DNA of 64,000 nucleotides from Pragia fontium DSM 5563 = ATCC 49100 (GCF_900112475.1 NZ_FOLW01000001.1:1-64000), one strand, 5' to 3'. Shown: positions 22,577 through 31,499, numbered from the stretch's first letter. The notes: a model not told the origin generated them from the sequence alone. Program-made: numbers and translations.

Positions 22577-23209
22577 CTACTGAGTTAATCCTGTTTGCGT
22601 CGAACCATTGGTTTTCGCACTTGTGCTCGCTTGTGGAGCAATTTTTAATTGCTCAGCATGCAAACGACGTTGCAATTCGTAGTCCTGTAGCATGGCATTG
22701 ATACGCTTACGCTGTTCCAAAGCCTGCTGATTGGTATTCTGAGCTCCTTCAGTCGCTACATCAAAGCTGACTGGCGAAGCCTGCCCACCTAACGGGATAG
22801 TATTAAATACCGGTGTATCTGGCGTACTTTCAATGCCTTGTTGGTTATACTGCTGAACCCCAACAATAACGGCCAGAGAAACACCCGCAGCAATACCAAT
22901 TTGCCCAACCTGAGAAAACCAAGGGCGAACTTTATGCCAGAAAGGCATTTTCTTCCAGCTCTCTGGGTGCGGCTGTGATACAGCTGGTTGAGCTGTCGTT
23001 GTAATAGCAGGTTCCAACGCTAATGCGGCAGAAACCTTATCGGCAATATCCAGATGAACCACTTCACTGATATCCCCTCGCAGAGTATCGCGAATCAGGT
23101 GGTAGCGATGCCAACTTTGCTGAAGCGTTCTATCTTGAGACAGAGACCAGATAACTTCGTTATCTATATTTTCCCCATCCATCAGAGCTGAAAGCTTTTC
23201 TTTTTGCAT
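22577..23209 (-). CDS. rseA: Anti-sigma-E factor RseA
   Basis: RseA is the single-pass inner membrane anti-sigma factor that holds RpoE until DegS and RseP cleave it. The 210-residue protein begins MQKEKLSALMDGENID, the conserved sigma-binding start. The membrane helix lies near 93-115 (IGIAAGVSLAVIVGVQQY), and a periplasmic tail has a Gln-rich RseB-binding stretch. It lies 46 bases after rpoE. Confidence 0.96.
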   Translation of the reverse strand: MQKEKLSALMDGENIDNEVIWSLSQDRTLQQSWHRYHLIRDTLRGDISEVVHLDIADKVSAALALEPAITTTAQPAVSQPHPESWKKMPFWHKVRPWFSQVGQIGIAAGVSLAVIVGVQQYNQQGIESTPDTPVFNTIPLGGQASPVSFDVATEGAQNTNQQALEQRKRINAMLQDYELQRRLHAEQLKIAPQASTSAKTNGSTQTGLTQ

Positions 23210-23255
23210 GCCTAATACCCTTTCTTTTGCAATATCCTAAAAGCCAGATACAAAA

Positions 23256-23831
23256 CTAGCGCTGTACTAGCGGTTGCACTTTATTATCAATTGCTTCACG
23301 AGCCCGAAAAATTCTCGATCTCACGGTGCCAACAGGGCAATCCATGATTTCTGCAATTTCCTCATAACTCAAACCATCGATTTCACGCAGTGTGATTGCC
23401 ATTCTTAAATCTTCCGGCAATGCTTCAATGGTTCCAAATACAATTCTTTTCAACTCTTCTGACAACATTAAGTTCTCAGGGTTCGAAATTTCTTTTAATG
23501 CACCTGCATTCTCAAAATTTTCCGCATCCCCAGCATCAACATCGCTGGATGGTGGGCGACGTCCCTGAGCCACTAAATAATTTTTCGCGGTGTTAACTGC
23601 TATCCGATACAACCAGGTATAAAACGCACTGTCCCCGCGAAAAGATTCCAGTGCACGATAAGCCTTAATGAAGGACTCCTGCGCCACATCCGATACATCC
23701 GCCTGTGGCACATACCGGGAAACAAGACCCGCAACTTTATTCTGGTAACGAACAACCAGAACATTAAATGCATTTTTGTCGCCCTTCTGGACTCGTTCAA
23801 CCAACACCTGGTCGGTTAACTGCTCGCTCAT
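23256..23831 (-). CDS. rpoE: RNA polymerase sigma-E factor RpoE
   Basis: RpoE is the ECF sigma factor for the envelope stress response. I chose the ATG at 23829-23831, giving 191 residues and the canonical N-terminus MSEQLTDQVLVERVQKGD, with GAGGAG 12 bases upstream. An upstream in-frame start at 23870 would add 13 unconserved residues. Region 2 (RYQNKVAGLVSRY, FIKAYRALESFRGDSAFYTW) and region 4 (LREIDGLSYEEIAEIMDCPV) are intact. A sigma-E-like promoter at 23918-23945 implies autoregulation. Confidence 0.97.
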   Translation of the reverse strand: MSEQLTDQVLVERVQKGDKNAFNVLVVRYQNKVAGLVSRYVPQADVSDVAQESFIKAYRALESFRGDSAFYTWLYRIAVNTAKNYLVAQGRRPPSSDVDAGDAENFENAGALKEISNPENLMLSEELKRIVFGTIEALPEDLRMAITLREIDGLSYEEIAEIMDCPVGTVRSRIFRAREAIDNKVQPLVQR

Positions 23832-23917
23832 TCGAGGTAATATCTCCTCAACTATCTCGATGCGTATCATGCTGCCAAACCAATTCTATTATGGTACTAA
23901 TTTGAGCAAGCAACTCA

Positions 23918-23945
23918 TTAGAGACCATAAGTAACGATTAGTTCC
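23918..23945 (-). promoter_or_regulatory. Probable sigma-E-dependent autoregulatory promoter of rpoE
   Basis: On the minus strand GGAACTA (23945-23939) and TCTAA (23922-23918) are 16 bases apart. The sigma-E consensus is GGAACTT with about 16 bases to a TCTGA- or TCTAA-like -10. Transcription would start near 23911, giving a leader of about 80 bases. rpoE is known to autoregulate from such a promoter in E. coli. Confidence 0.65.
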
Positions 23946-24179
23946 CATGATCTTACGCGTATGAATATCATTAGCTGTTTTTTCAACCAATATGCAAATT
24001 ATTTGTCTATTTCGGCGATCGGCCCAGTCTAAAAAACCAATGGCTTAGCCTGATTACCGTAGGCTAACATGAATTCTACTTTACCACCTTAATCTTACAA
24101 CGTTTCTTTGAAAACAAGGCGGCAAATCTTCAGCACTCTATTTACGATGATATTGCGGTTAATGATGGATAAGGCCGCA
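23946..24179. other. Gap between rpoE and trmN6 where nadB is usually found
   Basis: The whole rpoE-trmN6 gap is about 350 bases and, beyond the rpoE promoter, has no open frame worth calling. In E. coli and relatives nadB (L-aspartate oxidase) lies here. I see no fragment of its FAD-binding N-terminus on either strand. Confidence 0.6.
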
Positions 24180-24938
24180 TTAAAGTGCCAGATAAAAATC
24201 TTTCGCCAATTGTTTAAACTGCTCGGTATAACTTTGTCTTCCCGGCTGATGAGTCACTAAGTGTTGTTCATGGCAGATGCTCGGCGTCTTGGTTAACTCA
24301 AGTAAAACAATATAAGCGGGTTTATCAGGCACATCGCTAACCCAAGTTCGACGTAGGGTGAACCACCCCATGCTCAGCGCAAGCTGCTCTAATGATTGCC
24401 CAGAGGCACAAGGCAACATCACCGCAAATCGTCCATGGGGAAGCAGCAATTTATCAACATACATCAATAAATTATGATGACTAAGAATATGAGTATAGCG
24501 TGCTCTGGAACGGGCCTCGTCACGACAGTCCGTCCCTTCCGGAAAATAAGGAGGGTTACTGATAATCAAATCATAATGTTCATTGGTTTGTTCGGCATAG
24601 TCCTGAATATCCGCATGAAAGACTTGAATCCGCTGGTGCCAGGGAGAAGCCTGCACGTTTTCCTTGGCCTGAAGATAAGCTGCGCCATCGATTTCTACCG
24701 CGTCTAAAACTACCCGCTCATCACTGCGCTGCGCCAACATCAGAGCCAATAATCCGGTGCCTGTGCCAATATCCAAAACGCGTTGGCAGTTATGAACGTC
24801 CGTCCACCCGCCTAAAATGACACCATCCGTCGTCACCTTCATGCCACATCTATCGTGACCAACAAAAAATTGTTTAAAGGTAAAACCGCCGCAGCGAAGT
24901 AAAGGTTTCGTTTCGTTATCTTTCATCGTACCCTGCAT
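24180..24938 (-). CDS. trmN6: tRNA1(Val) (adenine-37-N6)-methyltransferase TrmN6
   Basis: TrmN6 (YfiC) puts the N6-methyl group on A37 of tRNA1(Val). The 252-residue SAM-dependent enzyme shows motif I VLDIGTGTGLLALML (about 54-68) and the N6-adenine active-site motif NPPY in IISNPPYFPEG (about 131-141). The N-terminus GGFTFKQFFVGHDRCGMKV is conserved in the family. The start is uncertain by four residues: an internal ATG (MKDNETK) is also possible. It is divergent from srmB, as in E. coli. Confidence 0.93.
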   Translation of the reverse strand: MQGTMKDNETKPLLRCGGFTFKQFFVGHDRCGMKVTTDGVILGGWTDVHNCQRVLDIGTGTGLLALMLAQRSDERVVLDAVEIDGAAYLQAKENVQASPWHQRIQVFHADIQDYAEQTNEHYDLIISNPPYFPEGTDCRDEARSRARYTHILSHHNLLMYVDKLLLPHGRFAVMLPCASGQSLEQLALSMGWFTLRRTWVSDVPDKPAYIVLLELTKTPSICHEQHLVTHQPGRQSYTEQFKQLAKDFYLAL

Positions 24939-25111
24939 AAATAGCTTATTATCATCCTATCGTTGGGGTAAAAAATAGATAAGCCGATTATCACACCCCA
25001 AATGCAGCAGCGATTCTAGCCGAAAATAAAGATAAATACCCAATAGTCGACAATAACAGATGAAGATCGCCGCCAATCCATCTATAATCGGCGCCCCAAG
25101 CAGAGGTAGAC

Positions 25112-26452
25112 ATGACCGTATTAGACTTTTCCGCACTCGATCTCGACCAGCCATTGCTGGATGCATTAAGTGACAAGGGCTACCAACGCCCTACCGCTAT
25201 TCAAGCGGCAGCGATCCCTGCCGCAATGGAAGGACGTGACGTTCTCGGTTCCGCCCCAACCGGCACCGGTAAAACGGCTGCGTTCCTGTTACCGGCATTG
25301 CAGCACCTGCTCGACTATCCGCGCAAGAAGTCCGGTCCGCCACGTATTTTGATTTTGACACCCACCCGTGAACTGGCCATGCAGGTTGCAGAGCAGGCTC
25401 GCGAACTGGCTGCCCATACTCATTTAGATATCGCCACCATTACCGGCGGCGTTGCCTATATGAACCATGCTGAAGTGTTCAGCGAAAATCAGGATATTGT
25501 CGTCGCGACCACCGGTCGTTTGCTGCAATATATAAAAGAAGAGAATTTTGACTGCCGCGCCGTTGAAACCCTGATTTTAGACGAAGCTGACCGTATGTTA
25601 GACATGGGCTTCGCTCAGGATATCGAACGAATCGCTGCCGAAACCCGCTGGCGCAAGCAAACTTTATTATTCTCGGCAACTCTGGAAGGGGAAGCGATTC
25701 ATGACTTTGCTGAACGCTTACTCAACGATCCGGTAGAAATCGAAGCCGATCCTTCTCGCCGTGAACGTAAAAAAATCCACCAGTGGTATTATCGCGCTGA
25801 CGATGTCAAACATAAAACCGCCCTGCTTTGCCATCTGCTAAAGCAGGATGATGTTCACAAGGCCATTGTATTCGTACGCAAACGTGAACGTTTACATGAA
25901 CTGGTTAAGTGGATCCGCGATGCCGGCATTAACTGTTTCTACCTTGAAGGGGAAATGGTTCAGGCAAAACGCAATGAAGCTATCAAACGCTTACAAGATG
26001 GTACCGTTAGCATTCTGGTCGCCACTGACATCGCCGCTCGTGGGCTCGATATTCTTGATATCAGCCACGTCTTCAACTTTGATCTTCCTCGCACTGCCGA
26101 TACCTATCTACACCGTATTGGCCGTACCGGACGCGCGGGTAAAAAAGGCATTGCGATTTCTTTAGTGGAATCTCACGATCATCTGCTGTTAGGCAAGATC
26201 GAACGTTATCTACAAGAACCGCTGAAAGTGCGCGTTATCGATGAACTACGCCCGTCCACCAAAGCACCGGGGCCAACCAATGGCCGTAAGCCATCGAAGA
26301 AAGCTAAAGAAAAAGCAGAGACCAAACGCAAAGAGAAAAATAAAGAAAAGGTCAAAGTTAAGGTTCGCCATCGGGATAGTAAAAATGTCGGTAAGCGCCG
26401 TAAAAGTGCTGCCACTAGTGCTACCCCAAATAAAACCGACAGCAACGAATAA
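25112..26452 (+). CDS. srmB: DEAD-box RNA helicase SrmB
   Basis: SrmB is an ATP-dependent RNA helicase used in early 50S ribosome assembly. The 446 residues contain Walker A APTGTGKT at 49-56, PTRELAMQ, the DEAD box at 157-160 (ILDEADRM), SAT, and the C-terminal helicase signature HRIGRTGRAGK. A long basic tail (about 385-446, rich in Lys and Arg) follows, as in other SrmB proteins. The upstream gene is the divergent trmN6. Confidence 0.96.
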   Translation: MTVLDFSALDLDQPLLDALSDKGYQRPTAIQAAAIPAAMEGRDVLGSAPTGTGKTAAFLLPALQHLLDYPRKKSGPPRILILTPTRELAMQVAEQARELAAHTHLDIATITGGVAYMNHAEVFSENQDIVVATTGRLLQYIKEENFDCRAVETLILDEADRMLDMGFAQDIERIAAETRWRKQTLLFSATLEGEAIHDFAERLLNDPVEIEADPSRRERKKIHQWYYRADDVKHKTALLCHLLKQDDVHKAIVFVRKRERLHELVKWIRDAGINCFYLEGEMVQAKRNEAIKRLQDGTVSILVATDIAARGLDILDISHVFNFDLPRTADTYLHRIGRTGRAGKKGIAISLVESHDHLLLGKIERYLQEPLKVRVIDELRPSTKAPGPTNGRKPSKKAKEKAETKRKEKNKEKVKVKVRHRDSKNVGKRRKSAATSATPNKTDSNE

Positions 26453-26487
26453 TGTTCAGTCTGGTTTAATAAAGACGATGCCGTAAA

Positions 26488-26514
26488 AAAGGCCGCTGAT
26501 TATCAGCGGCCTTT
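26488..26514. terminator. Bidirectional terminator between srmB and grcA
   Basis: Nearly loopless arms AAAGGCCGCTGAT and ATCAGCGGCCTTT give a strong hairpin. It is flanked by A-rich sequence on the left and T-rich on the right, so it can end transcription of srmB on the plus strand and grcA on the minus strand. Confidence 0.9.
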
Positions 26515-26554
26515 ATCATTCTATAACGCTAAGCCCATAGGCTATATCGATATA

Positions 26555-26938
26555 TTACAGACTTTCAGTAAAAGTACGGGTAATAACATCGCGTTGTTGT
26601 TCTGGAGTCAGTGAGTTAAAACGCACTGCATAACCAGAAACACGAATCGTTAGCTGAGGATATTTTTCTGGGTTATTCACTGCATCTTCCAGCGTATCAC
26701 GGCTCAGCACGTTGACGTTTAAATGTTGGCCACCCTCAACACGTACGGTTGGTTTAACTTCCATCGGAACTTCGCGATACTCGATTTGGCCCAGTTGCTC
26801 AACAGGAACAACCTGATCTTCTGCATAATCAGCTTTAGCACATACACAGCGAGCTTCAGCCGTTTCATCATCCAACAGCCAGAAAGAGTTCAATAGTGCA
26901 GCGTTGTCAGCTTTAGTAATTTGGATACCAGTAATCAT
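26555..26938 (-). CDS. grcA: Autonomous glycyl radical cofactor GrcA
   Basis: GrcA (YfiD) replaces the oxygen-damaged glycyl radical domain of pyruvate formate-lyase. I place the start at the ATG at 26936-26938, preceded by TGGAGG. This gives 127 residues and the canonical [12 protein letters not shown] start; a longer frame to 27010 adds unconserved residues. The radical glycine lies in RVSGYAVRF near the C-terminus, before the conserved [19 protein letters not shown]-like sites at 26997-27010 and 27081-27094 fit its known induction under low oxygen and acid. Confidence 0.96.
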   Translation of the reverse strand: MITGIQITKADNAALLNSFWLLDDETAEARCVCAKADYAEDQVVPVEQLGQIEYREVPMEVKPTVRVEGGQHLNVNVLSRDTLEDAVNNPEKYPQLTIRVSGYAVRFNSLTPEQQRDVITRTFTESL

Positions 26939-26996
26939 TGGTGCCTCCATTAGTATTTTAAAATTTATGCTCCCCTGATATTTTAGGGCAACAATC

Positions 26997-27010
26997 TTGA
27001 ATTTATTCAA
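26997..27010 (-). promoter_or_regulatory. Possible FNR-like site upstream of grcA
   Basis: TTGAA-TTTA-TTCAA is a symmetrical variant of the FNR consensus (TTGAT-N4-ATCAA) with one change in each half. It lies about 60 bases upstream of the grcA start. E. coli grcA is controlled by two FNR sites, so the pair here is plausible. Confidence 0.4.
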
Positions 27011-27080
27011 TATGTAACATTAGTGACATCACACTAATATTATTTTGCCTCTTATATAACAGTGAAACAGCCGCAATTCT

Positions 27081-27094
27081 TTGACTTAAATCAA
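27081..27094 (-). promoter_or_regulatory. Probable FNR site upstream of grcA
   Basis: TTGAC-TTAA-ATCAA differs from the FNR consensus at one position. It lies about 143 bases upstream of grcA in the 385-base grcA-ung gap. The rest of that gap is very AT-rich, shows no gene, and must also hold the ung promoter. Confidence 0.5.
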
Positions 27095-27323
27095 TTCGTC
27101 TTTTGCAAACAATTCACTTATTTTTGCAGCTTTTTGTTTTGTATCAACTTTTCACCCTTTCTTAGAATTTAAATATTTTTGTAAATTTTCAATTTTTTTT
27201 ATAATTTTGTCCTGTAGCAGCATTAAGCACAATTTAAAGATCCTCCTCGTCTTCGCCTTACGGTATTATTAATCAATAAGTTCCTCTTACCGCTCCGTAC
27301 CGCCAGAAGAAAGGAGACCCTTC

Positions 27324-28001
27324 ATGAGCGAAAAACTAACCTGGCATGATGTTATCGGTCAGGAAAAACTGCAGCCCTACTTTCAGGACACGCTAAAATT
27401 TGTTGCCTGTGAAAGAGCTGCTGGCAAAGTTATTTATCCACCGCAGAAAGACGTATTCAATGCTTTCAGTTCAACTGAACTGGCAGATATTAAAGTGGTG
27501 ATTCTGGGGCAAGATCCTTATCACGGCCCAAATCAGGCCCATGGCCTATCTTTCTCGGTTCTGCCGGGTATCCAGCCTCCCCCATCACTGGTGAATATGT
27601 ATAAAGAACTCATCACCGATATCCCCGGATTCCAACGGCCTAATCACGGCTACCTGCAAAGCTGGGCCGAACAAGGCGTGATGTTACTCAATACCGTATT
27701 AACCGTAGAAGCAGGCAAAGCCCACTCCCATGCCAGTCTGGGTTGGGAAACCTTTACCGATAAAGTGATTGCGGCTATCAATGAAAACCGCGACGGCGTT
27801 GTGTTTATGTTATGGGGCGCTCATGCGCAGAAAAAAGGCCGCATTATCGATCGTCAACGCCATCACGTTTTAGCCGCACCACACCCATCACCGCTATCAG
27901 CCCACCGTGGTTTTTTAGGCTGTAAACACTTCTCGCAGGCCAATATGCTACTGGAACAACAGGGTTTAACGCCGATTAAATGGCAGTTGGATAACCTCTA
28001 A
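27324..28001 (+). CDS. ung: Uracil-DNA glycosylase
   Basis: Ung removes uracil from DNA as the first step of base excision repair. The 225-residue family 1 enzyme shows the water-activating Asp64 in [18 protein letters not shown] and the catalytic His187 in [11 protein letters not shown]. Pro-rich and uracil-binding loops lie in between. AAAGGAG lies before the ATG. It is divergent from grcA, the usual enteric arrangement. Confidence 0.98.
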   Translation: MSEKLTWHDVIGQEKLQPYFQDTLKFVACERAAGKVIYPPQKDVFNAFSSTELADIKVVILGQDPYHGPNQAHGLSFSVLPGIQPPPSLVNMYKELITDIPGFQRPNHGYLQSWAEQGVMLLNTVLTVEAGKAHSHASLGWETFTDKVIAAINENRDGVVFMLWGAHAQKKGRIIDRQRHHVLAAPHPSPLSAHRGFLGCKHFSQANMLLEQQGLTPIKWQLDNL

Positions 28002-28040
28002 AAACTTCCCAGATTAAAATCTATTTCGCTCCAATAAAAC

Positions 28041-28066
28041 ATAACCGCGCTAAATAGCGCGGTTAT
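28041..28066. terminator. Bidirectional terminator between ung and the peroxidase gene
   Basis: A perfect 10-bp stem (ATAACCGCGC and GCGCGGTTAT) with a 6-base loop lies between the convergent stops of ung and the cytochrome c peroxidase gene. Confidence 0.8.
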
Positions 28067-28089
28067 CATTAACTAAACCTCAATCAAAC

Positions 28090-29487
28090 TTAAATCTTAG
28101 TCGGTTGATCCAACTTATACTCACCCGTTAAAGACTTCAGGAACTCAACCATATCATCCACATCTTTCTCTGGTAGCGTTGTTTCTAACTGATACTTAAG
28201 CATCATATCCACCGCCCCTTTCAGAGTATCAATACTGCCGTCATGTAAATAGGGCCCCGTCAGCTCGATGTTTCTCAACGTTGGTACTTTGAAACGAAAA
28301 CGGTCACGTTCAAAAGTGGTAAAGTTGAAGCGCCCTAAATCAACTTCAGTGATTCCATGCCCGCGGCCGGCGAAGTAATCCTCTTTTAATCCCATCATTT
28401 CAAACGACTGCCCGCCTAAATTCTTACCTACATGACACGTACCACACTTATTATCTTTAAATAGTTTAAAACCATTCTTCTGCTGAGCAGTAAGGGCGTT
28501 CTCATCTCCCTTCATATACCGGTCAAAAGGACTGTTTGGCGTGACCAGTGTCTTCTCAAACTCGGCAATAGCATCCGTGATAGTCTCTGCAGAGAAGCCT
28601 GCCGGATAAACCTCAATAAACGCAGCAGTTAACGCAGGGTCTTTAGCCAGTTTACCGATGATCTGATCCCAGGACTCAGAACCCATTTCGATCGGATTCA
28701 ATGGCGGCCCACCTGCCTGCTCCTGCAGATCTTTCGCCCGACCATCCCAGAATTGCTCAACGTTATACACCGCGTTAAACACCGTTGGTGCATTAATTGG
28801 CCCCATCTGACCGTTAATACCTTTTGATGTAACTAAACTATCAACACCGCTACCGTCCAACTTATGGCAGGTTTCACAAGAAAGCGTGTTATCACCAGAT
28901 AGACGATTGTCGTGATACAGAATTGAACCTAAAGCCACTTTTTTAGCATCCGTTGCTATGGGTTCCGGTAATGGTTGAACAATTTCATTTTGGAAATCGG
29001 CACTCACGCCCTTAGTGACATAATATTTAGCGCGTTGTTGTTTAGCCCAGTCAAGAATAGCGGTACGATCTTCGCTACTGACACTACCGCTCCAATGCAT
29101 CGCAGTGTAACGTGTTGGTGGCATCACCTGATCCTGCATCACACGTTCAATTTTTGCTAAATCAGCTTCAGGAGCCGCTGTCCCATTGATTAAGCTATTC
29201 ATTGTTGAGGTCAGATTGAAGTGAACAAAGCCCATCTTCACATCATGTTCCATTAACTGCTTGGCAATGGGAAATGATGCATAGAAAGGCATATCAGCAT
29301 TGGATGTATGACAATACTCACAGCCACGCTGGTAAAAAATCTCCCTAATATGTGCGTCACCTTTTGGCGCCGCACTGCTAATAAGACGCTCACTACGTTT
29401 AGCGTCATAGTTGTAAAGATAGGCTACGGTTCCTAAATAACCGACAATACCTATGGCACACGCTCCCACGATTAACTTTTTTATCAT
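28090..29487 (-). CDS. ccp: Tri-haem cytochrome c peroxidase (YhjA/Ccp type)
   Basis: This membrane-anchored periplasmic peroxidase reduces H2O2 with electrons from the quinol pool. Its 465 residues match E. coli YhjA in length. An N-terminal anchor lies at about 5-26. Three CxxCH haem sites follow: C56-H60 in the extra N-terminal domain, C204-H208 and C348-H352 in the two-domain peroxidase core. The core segments APTVFNAVYNVEQFWDGR and GGPPLNPIEM are typical. GAGGGAG precedes the ATG. A perfect FNR box at 29588-29601 implies anaerobic induction, matching the E. coli gene, which allows H2O2 to serve as an electron acceptor. Confidence 0.94.
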   Translation of the reverse strand: MIKKLIVGACAIGIVGYLGTVAYLYNYDAKRSERLISSAAPKGDAHIREIFYQRGCEYCHTSNADMPFYASFPIAKQLMEHDVKMGFVHFNLTSTMNSLINGTAAPEADLAKIERVMQDQVMPPTRYTAMHWSGSVSSEDRTAILDWAKQQRAKYYVTKGVSADFQNEIVQPLPEPIATDAKKVALGSILYHDNRLSGDNTLSCETCHKLDGSGVDSLVTSKGINGQMGPINAPTVFNAVYNVEQFWDGRAKDLQEQAGGPPLNPIEMGSESWDQIIGKLAKDPALTAAFIEVYPAGFSAETITDAIAEFEKTLVTPNSPFDRYMKGDENALTAQQKNGFKLFKDNKCGTCHVGKNLGGQSFEMMGLKEDYFAGRGHGITEVDLGRFNFTTFERDRFRFKVPTLRNIELTGPYLHDGSIDTLKGAVDMMLKYQLETTLPEKDVDDMVEFLKSLTGEYKLDQPTKI

Positions 29488-29587
29488 TGCTCCCTCGCAT
29501 AATTATCTGTCTTAATTTTAATATCATGAAAAATCCAAATTCATAAAGAAAAGCGCTTGGATTATCTCTGGTAAATAAAATAGGCAG

Positions 29588-29601
29588 TTGATAGAGATCA
29601 A
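29588..29601 (-). promoter_or_regulatory. FNR box upstream of the cytochrome c peroxidase gene
   Basis: TTGAT-AGAG-ATCAA is a perfect match to the palindromic FNR consensus. It lies about 100 bases upstream of the peroxidase start, within the 340-base gap to grpE. The remainder of that gap holds the two grpE hairpins and no gene. Confidence 0.8.
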
Positions 29602-29741
29602 GTCTCTCTAATAATATTCCCTATCGTTAGTATAGGTTATAGCTATTAATATAAAAAATGCATCCAATGCGTTGCTTTAAATAAATCAATGAGGGGAAAA
29701 TAATATTTAATGACATGAATAACAAAAAGAATTTAAAGAAA

Positions 29742-29777
29742 TGTGAGATAAGACTTAATTAAGATTCTTATCTCACA
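29742..29777 (-). terminator. Long hairpin downstream of grpE
   Basis: A perfect 12-bp inverted repeat (TGTGAGATAAGA and TCTTATCTCACA) has a 12-base loop containing the palindrome CTTAATTAAG. On the minus strand TTTCTTT follows. It is the second of two tandem hairpins after grpE. Confidence 0.7.
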
Positions 29778-29788
29778 CAAATAAAGAA

Positions 29789-29814
29789 ATTAATTAGAAG
29801 CGAGTCTAATTAAT
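29789..29814 (-). terminator. First hairpin downstream of grpE
   Basis: A perfect 10-bp AT-rich stem (ATTAATTAGA and TCTAATTAAT) with a 6-base loop starts 14 bases after the grpE stop. It is followed on the minus strand by TTTCTTTATTT. Confidence 0.6.
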
Positions 29815-29827
29815 ATCGTGATTATTT

Positions 29828-30409
29828 TTATTTAGAAACCGCTACCATAGCAGGACGAATTAAACGACCATTTAAAGTATAACCTTTCTGCATAACCATC
29901 ATCACATGGTTTGGCTGATGCTCAGCCGATTCCATCATGGTCATGGCCTGATGTAATTCAGGATTAAACGGTACGTTAACATCCTCAACTACTTCCACAC
30001 CAAACTTACGTACTGCACCTAACAGTGACTTAAGGGTTAATTCAACTCCCTCAGTCAGGGCCACAATATCGGGATTTTCCTGATTGGCGGAAGCCAATGC
30101 ACGTTCCAAGTTATCAATGACCGGCAATAATTCTATGGAAAATTTCTCTAAAGCAAATTTATGCGCTTTCTCAACATCCTGCTCAGCACGACGACGAACG
30201 TTTTCAACTTCAGCCCGAACGCGTAAAATATTTTCACGCTCTTGCTGTTGAGCCTCAGCCAGCTGGGCTTCCAGATTAGCGATACGTTCAATATATTGAC
30301 TGTTTACGTCTGTCTCTGCGGCCTGTTCTGCGCCTTCCATTTGCTGATGTTCATTTAATGTTTCTTCTGAGACTTGCTCATTAGGGGTGTTTTGTTCTTT
30401 ACTACTCAT
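29828..30409 (-). CDS. grpE: Nucleotide exchange factor GrpE
   Basis: GrpE releases ADP from DnaK in the Hsp70 cycle. The 193-residue protein has an acidic disordered N-terminus, then a long coiled coil (about 38-95, [20 protein letters not shown]). The C-terminal beta domain ends [19 protein letters not shown] lies before the ATG. A sigma-32-type promoter at 30454-30481 fits heat-shock control. It is divergent from nadK, as in other enterics. Confidence 0.97.
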   Translation of the reverse strand: MSSKEQNTPNEQVSEETLNEHQQMEGAEQAAETDVNSQYIERIANLEAQLAEAQQQERENILRVRAEVENVRRRAEQDVEKAHKFALEKFSIELLPVIDNLERALASANQENPDIVALTEGVELTLKSLLGAVRKFGVEVVEDVNVPFNPELHQAMTMMESAEHQPNHVMMVMQKGYTLNGRLIRPAMVAVSK

Positions 30410-30453
30410 GTCAATCTCCGCAGTTTGGCATTACGCTCACTTGTTCGCTTATA

Positions 30454-30481
30454 TTATGGGGATGAAAATTGACGAATCAAG
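30454..30481 (-). promoter_or_regulatory. Probable sigma-32 heat-shock promoter of grpE
   Basis: On the minus strand CTTGATT (30481-30475) is followed after 13 bases by CCCCATAA (30461-30454). The sigma-32 consensus is CTTGAAA with 11-16 bases to CCCCATNT. The implied leader before grpE is about 38 bases. Confidence 0.75.
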
Positions 30482-30533
30482 GAAGTCGTTCACATTGTAT
30501 GGATGCATTGTCGCATCTGACAGGAAAAATTAA

Positions 30534-31415
30534 ATGAATAATAACACGTTCAGTTGCATAGGGTTGGTTGGCCACCCTCGCCATCCTGCCGCATTAGCGA
30601 CACATAAAACGCTTTACCAATGGCTGAAAACCAAAGGGTATTCGGTCATTGTTGAGCAGCAAATCGCTAATGACCTGAAACTTGACGGTATGGTGACCGG
30701 CAGTCTGGCGGAAATAGGTCAACAAGCCGATCTGGCCGTTGTTATCGGCGGTGACGGTAATATGCTGGGAGCGGCTCGGGTTCTGTCGCGTTACGATATC
30801 AAAGTGATCGGCGTAAACCGTGGCAACCTTGGTTTTCTGACCGATCTCAATCCGGATAACCTTCATCAGCAGCTTTCCGAAGTTCTGGAAGGTGAATACA
30901 TTAGCGAAAAACGCTTTTTGCTGGAAGCCCAACTCCATAGAGCCAACCAACCAACGCGTATCAGCACGGCGATTAACGAAGTGGTTCTGCATCCGGGTAA
31001 AGTTGCCCACATGATTGAGTTCGAAGTGTATATCGACGACAACTTCGCCTTTTCCCAGCGCTCTGACGGATTAATTATTTCCACCCCAACGGGCTCAACC
31101 GCTTATTCGTTATCCGCCGGAGGGCCTATTCTGACGCCCACACTGGACGCCATTACGCTGGTTCCTATGTTTCCACATACGCTGACCTCAAGACCGTTGG
31201 TCATCAGCAGCAACAGTACGATAAATCTGCGCTTTGCCCACTATAGCCGCGACCTTGAAATTAGCTGCGATAGCCAGATCGCGCTGCCAATTCAAAGGGA
31301 TGAACAGGTGGTCATTAAACGCAGTGATTCACACCTGAACCTGATTCACCCGAAAAACTATAGCTATTACAATACATTAAGCACCAAGCTGGGATGGTCA
31401 AAAAAATTATTCTAA
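30534..31415 (+). CDS. nadK: NAD kinase
   Basis: NadK phosphorylates NAD to NADP. The 293-residue protein shows the kinase motif GGDGNMLGA at 72-80, the substrate motif TAINEVVLH, and the glycine-rich segment [21 protein letters not shown] lies before the ATG. It is divergent from grpE and is followed by recN after two LexA boxes. Confidence 0.97.
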   Translation: MNNNTFSCIGLVGHPRHPAALATHKTLYQWLKTKGYSVIVEQQIANDLKLDGMVTGSLAEIGQQADLAVVIGGDGNMLGAARVLSRYDIKVIGVNRGNLGFLTDLNPDNLHQQLSEVLEGEYISEKRFLLEAQLHRANQPTRISTAINEVVLHPGKVAHMIEFEVYIDDNFAFSQRSDGLIISTPTGSTAYSLSAGGPILTPTLDAITLVPMFPHTLTSRPLVISSNSTINLRFAHYSRDLEISCDSQIALPIQRDEQVVIKRSDSHLNLIHPKNYSYYNTLSTKLGWSKKLF

Positions 31416-31433
31416 AAATTGCATAACTGACTT

Positions 31434-31453
31434 TACTGTATAAAAAACCAGTT
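31434..31453 (+). promoter_or_regulatory. LexA (SOS) box 1 upstream of recN
   Basis: TACTGTATAAAAAACCAGTT fits the CTG-N10-CAG core of LexA sites, with A/T-rich spacing. It lies 66 bases before the recN start and just ahead of a second box. Confidence 0.75.
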
Positions 31454-31455
31454 TA

Positions 31456-31475
31456 TACTGTATGTAATTACAGTT
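31456..31475 (+). promoter_or_regulatory. LexA (SOS) box 2 upstream of recN
   Basis: TACTGTATGTAATTACAGTT is close to the enteric LexA consensus (TACTGTATATATATACAGTA). Together with the box at 31434-31453 it gives a tandem operator, as in E. coli recN, which is among the most strongly SOS-induced genes. Confidence 0.9.
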
Positions 31476-31499
31476 ATGGTCTGGTACAGGAAGATAATC

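Noticed and set aside
22577-24179. A nadB remnant between rpoE and trmN6
   Set aside because: Neither strand shows its FAD-binding start or other recognisable parts.
29742-29777. CRP site (TGTGA with TCACA)
   Set aside because: The halves are 12-bp hairpin arms with a 12-base loop, far wider than the 6-base CRP spacing; a terminator fits better.
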